DNA of 11,334 nucleotides from Candidatus Obscuribacterales bacterium (GTDB lineage: Bacteria; Cyanobacteriota; Vampirovibrionia; Obscuribacterales; Obscuribacteraceae), in assembly GCA_021732245.1 (NCBI GenBank), contig JAKFVJ010000343.1:1-11334 (forward strand), given 5' to 3'. Each line of letters opens with the position of its first letter. Position 1 is the first letter of the stretch. This document shows, one piece after another, positions 1-5,775 of this stretch. The translations under genes and the position numbers were made by a program. The notes beneath the pieces were generated by a model that saw nothing but the letters and a program-made list of their open reading frames with translations, was not told the origin of the DNA and did no database searches.

Positions 1-128
1 TACCGGCACCACCGATGGACAGTGAATCCGTGCGCCTCCAAGCAATTCAAGATACCCAACAATACACTTGAAAGCCGCTTGCTGTGCTGATCTTGTTGTC
101 AATACTATATGCATGAATAGAAGAGGGT
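1..128. other. Left-edge stretch without an assignable gene
   Basis: I see no supported gene here. One plus-strand frame is open from the edge to a TGA at 67-69, and another to a TGA at 88-90. Either could be the tail of a gene outside the window, but both are too short to judge. No tRNA cloverleaf or convincing promoter was recognised. Confidence 0.3.
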
Positions 129-161
129 AAAAAGAAAGGGTTTACATCGTAAACCCTTTCT
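129..161 (-). terminator. Rho-independent terminator of the AAA+/TPR gene
   Basis: The perfect inverted repeat GAAAGGGTTTAC / GTAAACCCTTTC has a 3-nt loop (12 bp, 13 bp with the flanking A-T pair). On the minus strand it is followed by five T residues. It lies about 100 nt downstream of the stop of the AAA+/TPR gene. On the plus strand no T-tract follows, so it acts in the minus direction. Confidence 0.88.
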
Positions 162-260
162 CGACGATGGACTTAGGATTGGAAATCGGCGTGTTTGTGA
201 CTGAACAGTTGAAACCAATTTGATCTTCTTAAAATTGGCATGGTTATATCCTCTTGTGAC

Positions 261-2084
261 TTAGGGTTTTGTCTTCGACGAAACGGCAAATTCGAAAAGT
301 TCCTGCAGTTTGGAGGAGTCGACTTGGGAGTATCTGAAAAGGAAGTAAGACACGTTCCCGCCGCCATTGTAGGCGTCGCGATATTGTCGACAGTGTGCCA
401 TTCCTTCTTCGAAGATCTCGCGGGCTTTTTCACGTTGGCCAATGCAGTTATAAATAATTCCAAGATTTCCATAAATCGTAGTCAGCTCTGTAAGCTCGGT
501 GACATTATCAGCGGTTGTTGCCTGTCGGCGTTCGCTGAGTGCCCTTATGTAGGCTGCTATTTCCTGCGTATGATCTCCTTTTTTGGAATAATACAGTCCC
601 AATCGATTGTAGAGTTGGGCAAGTCTCAGGCCATGAGTCCCAGTGGTTGATTGCAAAATCGCAATTGCTGCTTGCAAATTTGATATTGCTAGATCGGTTA
701 AGTTAGCGTTGTAGTCTTTGGTTGCTTGTTCCCACAGCTTTCGAGCTTCGATCACTTCCTTAGTCTCTTGTGGTTGTGACTGAGTGACCGCATTTGAGCT
801 GCCGGAAATAGTGAATGACAGGCGATCGCCACCTTTGTGGGTGACGGAAACTGTTTGTCCGCAACCGATTGCATTGTTGATGACACCGGTGCCTAGAGGA
901 GCGCTCAGGTGACTGTTAAGCACGCGCTTAAGATTGGACACGTTGCCCTTGCTCTTAAGAGCTTCGCTGAGAACAAACTCTCTTGCGCTTGCATCTATTT
1001 CAAGGTCGAACTTCCTTTCACCCAAACTGCTGTGCAAGTGTTTTTCCAAATCGGTAATCTCTACATCGACAATTTTTCTCATGCTTTCGCTTGTTAGGTG
1101 AGAGAAAACCACCAGCGCGTCGATTCGATTGCGAAACTCTGGAAGGAAGCGTTCTTTCATGCATTTATCGATTAGAGAACCGATTCTGGACTCATTCAAG
1201 ACCTCTGGTTCTGTTGCACCTAGTCCGATTGGTCTAGACATTTCCTTTTCAACACGATCCATGCCGAGGTTGCTGGTCATGATGAATATGCATTGACCGT
1301 AGTCCACCTTTTGGTTGTTGCCCATGGTGGCATTTGCAACGTCCAGAATAGACAAGAAGAGCTGAAAGAACTCGGTGCAAGCTTTCTCTATCTCGTCAAT
1401 CAGCACAATCGTCACATTGGCGCTCGATCCTTTCCTTGAAGTGATGAGGTTGTGTGATGAAAGTAGCGCTGATGTATCCATCACGCCTTCCGGTAGTTTC
1501 TCGTTGGGTTTTTGATAACCCACCCATTGAGCGGAGGCGCCGACAAGCTTTGTAAGGTTTGCCTTGTCGATGTAGTCGCCGCCGTCAACCTTGATGTAGG
1601 CATCTCGTCGCCCATGAAAATACTCGGCCAATCTCTGGGCGCAAAGGGTTTTTCCAACACGCGACGGACCAGCGAACATCAACGTGCAAATCGGCTTATT
1701 GAGATCGCGAATCGGGTTGAGATGTGCTCTGTAGGCGCCGACGAGTGCCTCAATTGCTTTGGGCTGGCCGATAATTCGTTCGTTGAGCCATTCTGCGAAT
1801 TGTGTTTCTTTTTCGCTTGGTTGGTATAAGTCGACCTCTCTAGGCTCACAAACTTGTGGCAAAGGAGGAGGAGTTATCACAGCGGCCGAATTGATAGTCG
1901 TCAACTCGCTTATTGTTGGAGCTTCTATGGCAATTTCCGTAGGTACTTCCGGTTCAGCCTCTGCATAGCTGTCGCCGTTGGGATTTACACTTGGAGGTGG
2001 AGCCATTGTAGCTTCGATTACTTCGGCGCTCTTAGTTGTCCCCTTTCTGAGGAGCATTCTGATTAACTGGAGCATGGTAGTCAC
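261..2084 (-). CDS. Single-ring ClpB-D2-like AAA+ ATPase with C-terminal TPR repeats
   Basis: The 607-aa protein has three parts. Residues 1-90 are low-complexity, Pro/Glu/Thr-rich and probably disordered. Residues about 95-425 form an HSP100 (Clp/ClpB D2-type) AAA+ module: an IIGQ motif (104-107), Walker A GPSRVGKT (139-146), a pore loop with WVGY (187-190), Walker B VLIDE (227-231), sensor 1 TSN (270-272) and the NRID arginine finger (R320), followed by a C-terminal small domain. Residues about 446-570 hold three TPR-like helical pairs. The N-domain and first AAA ring of ClpA/ClpB/ClpC are absent. The usual sensor-2 GAR motif reads GNVSN (380-384), so the sensor-2 arginine may be missing. 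Start supported by AGGTG 6 nt before the ATG. Known family role: ATP-driven protein remodelling. The TPRs presumably recruit partners or substrates (inference). It lies downstream of the pth-like gene, separated by a terminator, and has its own terminator. No clear promoter seen. Confidence 0.9.
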   Translation of the reverse strand: MTTMLQLIRMLLRKGTTKSAEVIEATMAPPPSVNPNGDSYAEAEPEVPTEIAIEAPTISELTTINSAAVITPPPLPQVCEPREVDLYQPSEKETQFAEWLNERIIGQPKAIEALVGAYRAHLNPIRDLNKPICTLMFAGPSRVGKTLCAQRLAEYFHGRRDAYIKVDGGDYIDKANLTKLVGASAQWVGYQKPNEKLPEGVMDTSALLSSHNLITSRKGSSANVTIVLIDEIEKACTEFFQLFLSILDVANATMGNNQKVDYGQCIFIMTSNLGMDRVEKEMSRPIGLGATEPEVLNESRIGSLIDKCMKERFLPEFRNRIDALVVFSHLTSESMRKIVDVEITDLEKHLHSSLGERKFDLEIDASAREFVLSEALKSKGNVSNLKRVLNSHLSAPLGTGVINNAIGCGQTVSVTHKGGDRLSFTISGSSNAVTQSQPQETKEVIEARKLWEQATKDYNANLTDLAISNLQAAIAILQSTTGTHGLRLAQLYNRLGLYYSKKGDHTQEIAAYIRALSERRQATTADNVTELTELTTIYGNLGIIYNCIGQREKAREIFEEGMAHCRQYRDAYNGGGNVSYFLFRYSQVDSSKLQELFEFAVSSKTKP

Positions 2085-2111
2085 CTGTTTTAATCGTTGA
2101 ATTACTTTGAA

Positions 2112-2146
2112 GAAAAGCGGCGAAGCATATTACTTCGCCGCTTTTC
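2112..2146 (-). terminator. Hairpin terminator downstream of the pth-like gene
   Basis: The perfect stem GAAAAGCGGCGAAG / CTTCGCCGCTTTTC is 14 bp with a 7-nt loop. The minus-strand continuation reads TTTTCTT through the stem end, so the U-tract is partly inside the stem. It closes the run of genes from 5535 to 2182. Because it lies only 28 nt before the AAA+ start codon, partial read-through (attenuation) into that gene is possible. Confidence 0.8.
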
Positions 2147-2181
2147 GGGGTTGTGATGAGTGCGGGTTTGCCTCTATTCCT

Positions 2182-2787
2182 TCATTGGTTATTGGTCTTG
2201 TTTGCCGCACGTTCGACGCCTTCGCTCACCCATAACCTGATTGCCGAAGCAGCCGAGTTGCAAGCTTGCATCATGAGGTCCAAATCATTGCCCTCAATTT
2301 CGGTAAGAGCAAATGTTTTGAAATCACGATTGGCGGGTGGTGGACCGACTGGAATGCGAAGTCTCGCAAAACGAGAATTGTCTAGACATTCCGATACCGA
2401 TGCGACTCCATTGTGGTGGAGTCGACTTTTCTTGAAGACGAGATTCACCTTTGCGCCGGACATTTCGATTTCGTCGTACGCGACGATTAAATTATCCGGT
2501 GTTGGACTGATGCCGTAATGGTCGATCACGGACTTAACCGGAATACCGGATGAATTCATCCCGGCAATTCCTGTATTTGGCTTGACCAGTAAAACTGGAA
2601 CGTCATCAATATGCACAGGCGCTAATTCTGCTTGCAACACTTCACAAGCGAAAAACTGTGCGTCCAAGGACAAAGCTACTTTCTCAATCGCAAAGAAACC
2701 AGCATTGTGTCTGGTGTACTCGTATTGTGATCCGAAGTTTCCCAAACCCGTCACTACTTTGGCGGGTTTGAATTCTAGAATGTTCAT
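2182..2787 (-). CDS. pth: Divergent peptidyl-tRNA hydrolase (Pth) homologue
   Basis: This 201-aa protein has the usual length of bacterial Pth, the cytoplasmic enzyme that cleaves the ester bond of peptidyl-tRNA to rescue tRNA from drop-off products. The catalytic set seen in E. coli Pth appears conserved: N17 (GLGN), H27 (TRHNAGF), N78 (MNSSG), D105 (VAYDE) and N126 (HHNG). Two regions differ. KPxTYMNLSG has about three extra residues (KPNTGIAGMNSSG, 69-81), and the glycine-rich loop before HNG is replaced by KKSRLHHNG (119-127), where most Pths have GGxGGHNG. The second change sits in the loop that lies close to the peptidyl-tRNA substrate. Start supported by GGAGG 5 nt upstream of the ATG. 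It is the last gene of the run and is followed by a terminator. A second, canonical pth may exist elsewhere in the genome; this copy could be a specialised paralogue or the only one. Confidence 0.88.
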   Translation of the reverse strand: MNILEFKPAKVVTGLGNFGSQYEYTRHNAGFFAIEKVALSLDAQFFACEVLQAELAPVHIDDVPVLLVKPNTGIAGMNSSGIPVKSVIDHYGISPTPDNLIVAYDEIEMSGAKVNLVFKKSRLHHNGVASVSECLDNSRFARLRIPVGPPPANRDFKTFALTEIEGNDLDLMMQACNSAASAIRLWVSEGVERAANKTNNQ

Positions 2788-2800
2788 CTGGACCTCCGCA

Positions 2801-2938
2801 CTATTTTGATTGGATGGGCATCATTGGAATGACTGCCACGTTCTCGTTGTTTTCCTTGTTGAATGATTCGATGCGAGGAATGGCATTTATTGTTTCTCTC
2901 ACGTCAATGCAAACGATTACCGTTGCTTGCTTTAGCAA
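2801..2938 (-). CDS. Possible 45-codon ORF between the 117-aa gene and pth
   Basis: Directly after the TAA of the 117-aa gene, the same frame stays open for 47 codons to a TAG 13 nt before the pth start. The translation looks protein-like, with a strand-like ATVIVCIDV, then INAIPRIESF, then NVAVIPMMP. The IPxxxxF/V...ILP pattern loosely echoes the end of the upstream protein (AIPGVLQVRSILP). The only early start codon is TTG at 2938-2936, seven bases after the TAA, with no good Shine-Dalgarno site, so expression would need translational reinitiation or stop read-through. It could instead be the severed tail of a once longer 117-aa protein, or chance. Function unknown. Confidence 0.3.
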   Translation of the reverse strand: MLKQATVIVCIDVRETINAIPRIESFNKENNENVAVIPMMPIQSK

Positions 2939-2944
2939 TTCCGT

Positions 2945-3298
2945 TTAATGTGGCAAGATGCTTCGCACTTGCAGCACGCCTGGAATTGCATACAAATCGG
3001 CAAATCGCTTGTCGGTGAGCGGATTGTGAATCGATGAATTCATCTCTTCGCGGTTGTTTCTGAAATGCGCAATTGCATCTTTGGACATGAGAGCTGTTAG
3101 CTGTTCCTCGACATCGTCAAACCGAGCGCCAATCAAATTACGGAAGGACTCCGGATAAAGCTGAATGCCTGACCAGAGATCGCCAACCGTGTCGAAGTTT
3201 AGCGCTTCAATCGAGTCGACAATTTCGCTGCCGACAATGTGCGATATGCGAGGATCCGCAAGTGGGGTCATCGCATCAAGGGTGTTCAATTCGTTCAT
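2945..3298 (-). CDS. 117-aa protein with RNA polymerase alpha-CTD-like N-terminal part
   Basis: I do not recognise the full protein. Residues about 13-70 follow the pattern of the RNA polymerase alpha C-terminal domain fold, a set of helices around helix-hairpin-helix-like turns: PLADPRISH, then VDSIEALNFDTVGDLWSG (27-44), which parallels the known pattern of an LxxxxIxTVGDLL helix. A further helical stretch (50-70) resembles the closing HhH helices. Residues 75-117 are helical, then AIPGVLQVRSILP. Such domains bind DNA minor groove or proteins; here the role is unknown and the resemblance is by eye only. GGAG lies 9 nt before the ATG. It begins 22 nt after the upstream membrane-protein gene and its frame is followed by a suspicious open extension (2801-2944). 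Confidence 0.75.
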   Translation of the reverse strand: MNELNTLDAMTPLADPRISHIVGSEIVDSIEALNFDTVGDLWSGIQLYPESFRNLIGARFDDVEEQLTALMSKDAIAHFRNNREEMNSSIHNPLTDKRFADLYAIPGVLQVRSILPH

Positions 3299-3320
3299 GG
3301 TGGTGATCTCCGGTCGAGTG

Positions 3321-3614
3321 TTATTTGTTTTGCTCGTGCAAACGAGCCTTGATGCTGGGATAGATCATGGCGGCTATCAGTCCGGTAACTGCAATGTGTG
3401 CTACGAGGACAGAGATGATGACTTCCGGTGAAAAACTGGTCACTAGTGGTAGCTCATTTTTGATGCCCAGAGTGAGCAATCCAGCGATAGGCATGGTGAG
3501 CAACAAGGATTTGTGCCGACCAAGCTTGAGCCAAAGTGGCACGCCTATAATGAGGGTGCCGATGAAGGCGAATGTGATTTTCACAAGTTCAAGTAAGGCT
3601 GTTGGTATATCCAT
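3321..3614 (-). CDS. Small three-segment membrane protein A (97 aa)
   Basis: Unrecognised small integral membrane protein with hydrophobic segments at about residues 8-28, 36-50 and 64-86 and a basic C-terminal tail (KARLHEQNK). I place the start at the MDIP methionine: GGAG, inside the end of the upstream gene, lies 9 nt before it, and the start follows the upstream TAA by four bases, typical of translational coupling. A longer version from an ATG at 3653 would overlap the upstream gene by 35 bp and has less support. Its layout matches the neighbour upstream (both begin MD, have a hydrophobic first helix containing AF.G, a central LP-V element and a third helix), suggesting tandem duplication. 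Function unknown; membrane location is inferred from hydrophobicity. Confidence 0.78.
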   Translation of the reverse strand: MDIPTALLELVKITFAFIGTLIIGVPLWLKLGRHKSLLLTMPIAGLLTLGIKNELPLVTSFSPEVIISVLVAHIAVTGLIAAMIYPSIKARLHEQNK

Positions 3615-3618
3615 TTGC

Positions 3619-3948
3619 TTATTCTCCGCGTTGTGAAGCTTGTTCGCGTGCAATGTCTTTTCTCGCTACGTCTTCGACCCACTTGGCTATGACCGAACAT
3701 ACAAGTGTCCCGCCGCATACGTGCAGTATGAAGAAGCTGGGAAATACTTGTGCGTCGAATAGACTTGTGAGATTGACGTACGGCAAAAGAGCAGCCATTG
3801 ATGACAATGTGACTACCGAGAGGGCAAAGTTACTTGCCCTTGTGCCATATTTGTTCTGGAGTTTTTCCCAGGCGAGAACGCCTAGTCTAAGAACGCCTGC
3901 GAATGCAATAGCCAAGACGGCTAATTTGATGAGTATCGATGGATCCAT
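3619..3948 (-). CDS. Small three-segment membrane protein B (109 aa)
   Basis: Unrecognised membrane protein with hydrophobic stretches at about residues 5-26, 40-58 and 68-90, then a charged amphipathic tail (VEDVARKDIAREQASQRGE). Two cysteines (in HVCGGTLVC) lie in or next to the third segment. GGAG lies 8 nt before the ATG. It sits 68 nt downstream of membrane protein C, with an 18-bp near-palindrome in the gap, and is coupled to membrane protein A. The similar size, order of segments and shared LP.V and GT/TG elements suggest A and B are diverged duplicates, though the similarity is weak. A holin-like or anchor/subunit role is conceivable but nothing proves it. Confidence 0.8.
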   Translation of the reverse strand: MDPSILIKLAVLAIAFAGVLRLGVLAWEKLQNKYGTRASNFALSVVTLSSMAALLPYVNLTSLFDAQVFPSFFILHVCGGTLVCSVIAKWVEDVARKDIAREQASQRGE

Positions 3949-3987
3949 ATTCTTTTCTCCGAGATTGTTTGTGTTGTTGCGAATGGC

Positions 3988-4005
3988 TTAGTCCAACTGG
4001 ACTAA
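3988..4005. repeat. 18-bp near-palindrome in the operon gap
   Basis: TTAGTCCAACTGGACTAA has 8-bp arms around two central bases. It is in the 68-nt gap between membrane protein genes C and B. Neither strand shows a following T-tract, so it is not a typical terminator. It might be a protein-binding site, an RNA processing hairpin or a weak attenuator. Confidence 0.45.
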
Positions 4006-4016
4006 CAGGTTGTCCC

Positions 4017-4442
4017 TCAGCCGTTCTTTTGTGGTTTCCAGGCAGGTTTCAGGGCATCGCGTTTGCGCTGCACATGCTGGATATACGCTTCAAGCGCGCG
4101 CCAGGCAACGCCTACTGTTAGAGCTTCCGCACTAACTACTTCCAGGAATGTCAGGTCCGGAACGAATGCGAGCATGCTGAAATTGAGCACAACTGCGCCA
4201 ATGCCGTATGCCAAAACAATCATCGGCGCGAAAGCATCGAAGCTCTGCAGTCCAAATCTGACAATATTTTTGCCGATTGCTTTTAGATTGAAGTTGGCTG
4301 CTTTGGCATTTTTCGCGCAGTCCAAGAGCAATTCAATTGCATAACTAAGAGCGCGTGCAACTGCCCGCAAAGCATGCACACCGATAAAAATGGCGGATGC
4401 CAGATAAGTGACATCCGCGAGAGTTCTAATAGAGTCGAACAT
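4017..4442 (-). CDS. Small membrane protein C (141 aa)
   Basis: Unrecognised. Hydrophobic segments lie at about residues 10-36, 71-93 and 98-117, separated by a basic amphipathic region (42-66, KNAKAANFNLKAIGKNIVRFG). The C-terminal tail is strongly basic (QRKRDALKPAWKPQKNG) and probably cytoplasmic by the positive-inside rule. GGAGG lies 8 nt before the ATG. The gene's first 17 bases overlap the end of the S41 peptidase gene, so the two are likely translationally coupled and expressed together. It could be a membrane partner or substrate of the secreted protease, which is inference from position only. Confidence 0.8.
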   Translation of the reverse strand: MFDSIRTLADVTYLASAIFIGVHALRAVARALSYAIELLLDCAKNAKAANFNLKAIGKNIVRFGLQSFDAFAPMIVLAYGIGAVVLNFSMLAFVPDLTFLEVVSAEALTVGVAWRALEAYIQHVQRKRDALKPAWKPQKNG

Positions 4443-5535
4443 AGGGTGAACCTCCGTAAGGTTTCTTAGCTTGAGCGGGTTTGGCAGGCTGGGGCTCTGT
4501 AGCCTCTGCTTGCGGAAGTGATTTGGTCAGTGCTTTGACAGCAGCGTCTAGTTGATAGTCGATCGGGCTTCCTGCCGGTTGATCAATGGCGACGTCGGGG
4601 AGAATGCCGACACCATCAGTGTCCAGTCCGCCGGGGAAAAGCTTTTCGTGCGTGATCTGCAGCGATCGCCCGTTGCTGCTCAAGTGTGTAAGCTTATTAC
4701 CAGTACCTTTGCCATAAGTGCGCGTGCCTAGAATTACAGCGCGTCTTGATTGCTTGAGCGCGCCGGTGAGTAATTCGGCGGCACTTGCTGTTTGGCGATC
4801 AACGAGCACGACAATCGGAACATTGGGTGATACCACCAACTGTGTGCGAGTTGCGTACTCCGTAACCGGATTGCTGCTTGTGGTCACTGTTACCCATTGG
4901 GTCTTTGTCAGGCTGCGTCTGGTTTCTTCGATTTGATCGCCGACCCGTGCTTTGGCAACATAGATGAGTCCTTCAGGAATTAGTGTTGCCGCCACGTTGA
5001 GTGCCGGCGTCACCAGTCCGCCTGTATTGCCGCGGAGATCGAGAATAATTGCTTGTGCCTTGCTGCAATTTGCAATTGCTATTTGTGTTTCCCGGTCTAC
5101 TGTTTTAGGCAAGAAAGACGGGATTTTGATAAGGGCAATGTTGTTTTTCAGCATGGTTGTTCTGACTGTATCGCGAGCTTCCATCCAGATGTTTTGTCTG
5201 GAGGTATCTGCTTGAGAAAGAAACATGTAATGCTTTCTGCTTAGGCTTTGCATCATATTCTTGATGGCGGCTTCGGTCGCTTGTCTGGATTGATAGGTAG
5301 CCGGACTGACGTTGCTTGGATTCCAGCGATCGCTCCACTGGCGTCTGGCAGCTGGATCGACTAAGTCGAGGTGGGTGTCCGTTATGAAGTCGTATACTTC
5401 GGTGTACGCGCCGCGACCGTCGTAGATAGCTGCAATTATCGGGATGCGCTTGTTGTCTTGATAGGACGAAGCCTGTGCTTGCGCTGAGACAGCAAGCAGC
5501 AAGGCAAGGAAAAATGCGGAAAGAGTCTTTTTCAT
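4426..5535 (-). CDS. Secreted S41-family (C-terminal-processing type) serine peptidase lacking a PDZ domain
   Basis: The 369-aa protein starts with a signal peptide: MKK, a hydrophobic core LSAFFLALLLAVSA, and a probable AQA cleavage site near residue 20, so it acts outside the cytoplasm. The S41 core is clear: an IRIP-like strand IALIKIPSF (133-141), AIILDLRGNTGG (162-173), the nucleophile S251 in TASAAE and general base K276 in TYGKGT. Their 25-residue spacing equals that of E. coli Tsp (S452/K477). CtpA/Tsp relatives normally carry a PDZ domain between the N-terminal helices and the core; here only about 30 residues separate the SLSRKHYMF helix from the core, so PDZ is missing. The C-terminus is a Pro/Ala/Lys-rich tail. 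The start at 5535 is preferred over an ATG at 5556 because it directly precedes the signal peptide and has GAGG 6 nt upstream. First gene of the putative operon. Confidence 0.9.
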   Translation of the reverse strand: MKKTLSAFFLALLLAVSAQAQASSYQDNKRIPIIAAIYDGRGAYTEVYDFITDTHLDLVDPAARRQWSDRWNPSNVSPATYQSRQATEAAIKNMMQSLSRKHYMFLSQADTSRQNIWMEARDTVRTTMLKNNIALIKIPSFLPKTVDRETQIAIANCSKAQAIILDLRGNTGGLVTPALNVAATLIPEGLIYVAKARVGDQIEETRRSLTKTQWVTVTTSSNPVTEYATRTQLVVSPNVPIVVLVDRQTASAAELLTGALKQSRRAVILGTRTYGKGTGNKLTHLSSNGRSLQITHEKLFPGGLDTDGVGILPDVAIDQPAGSPIDYQLDAAVKALTKSLPQAEATEPQPAKPAQAKKPYGGSPYVRLY

Positions 5536-5546
5536 GATGAACCTCG

Positions 5547-5703
5547 CTTTTGTCACGTTGGTTCGTCTTTGTCATGCTGAGGCGCTAGCCGAAGCATCTG
5601 CCGTGCGTAATCGTCGTTCGGGTTGGTTAACGCGAACACGTTTTTGTCGCGGCAGATGCTTCGCCTTTGGCTCAGCATGACAAAGGTGTTGGTTGTGACA
5701 AAG
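5547..5703. repeat. Fold-back inverted-repeat element (REP/MITE-like)
   Basis: The left arm CTTTGTCATGCTGAG (5567-5581) plus CGAAGCATCTGCCG (5590-5603) is mirrored exactly by CGGCAGATGCTTCG (5650-5663) plus CTCAGCATGACAAAG (5671-5685), with a short unmatched stretch inside each arm. An outer TTTGTCAC (left, near 5549-5556) pairs with GTGACAAAG (5695-5703), so each arm also holds a direct repeat of the TTTGTCA word. The 46-nt centre contains a small GTTCG/CGAAC stem. The whole would fold into a long hairpin. It lies between the prfB terminator and the S41 start codon, so it is in the 5' leader of the S41 operon if transcription starts upstream. No transposase is encoded. Confidence 0.8.
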
Positions 5704-5721
5704 GGAAATGTAGGGAAAAGT

Positions 5722-5756
5722 TAAAACAAAAAACGACGAGTCTGTGACTCGTCGTT
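5722..5756 (-). terminator. Rho-independent terminator of prfB
   Basis: The perfect 11-bp stem AACGACGAGTC / GACTCGTCGTT with a TGT loop is followed on the minus strand by TTTTGTTTT. It lies 20 nt beyond the prfB stop codon and should isolate prfB from the S41 operon. Confidence 0.92.
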
Positions 5757-5775
5757 AAAAGTCAAAGTAGCGCGT

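Noticed and set aside
1..69. Plus-strand frame open from the window edge to a TGA
   Set aside because: About 22 codons with no recognisable motif is too little to support a partial gene.
97..102. TTGACA on the minus strand as a -35 box
   Set aside because: There is no -10 match at 16-18 nt spacing and no gene follows within the window.
173..472. 99-codon minus-strand open frame overlapping the end of the AAA+/TPR gene
   Set aside because: It lies out of frame over the TPR region, has no family resemblance and no ribosome binding site; the overlapping frame continues the TPR pattern.
2153..2518. 121-codon plus-strand open frame opposite pth
   Set aside because: It is antisense to a gene with conserved catalytic residues and has no recognisable domain.
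5105..5575. 156-codon minus-strand open frame over the S41 signal peptide region
   Set aside because: It is a shifted frame of the S41 gene with Arg/Ser/His-rich, low-complexity translation, and its start lies inside the inverted repeat.
5547..5703. Insertion sequence or CRISPR unit
   Set aside because: There is no transposase frame, only one inverted pair of arms and no regular repeat-spacer pattern.
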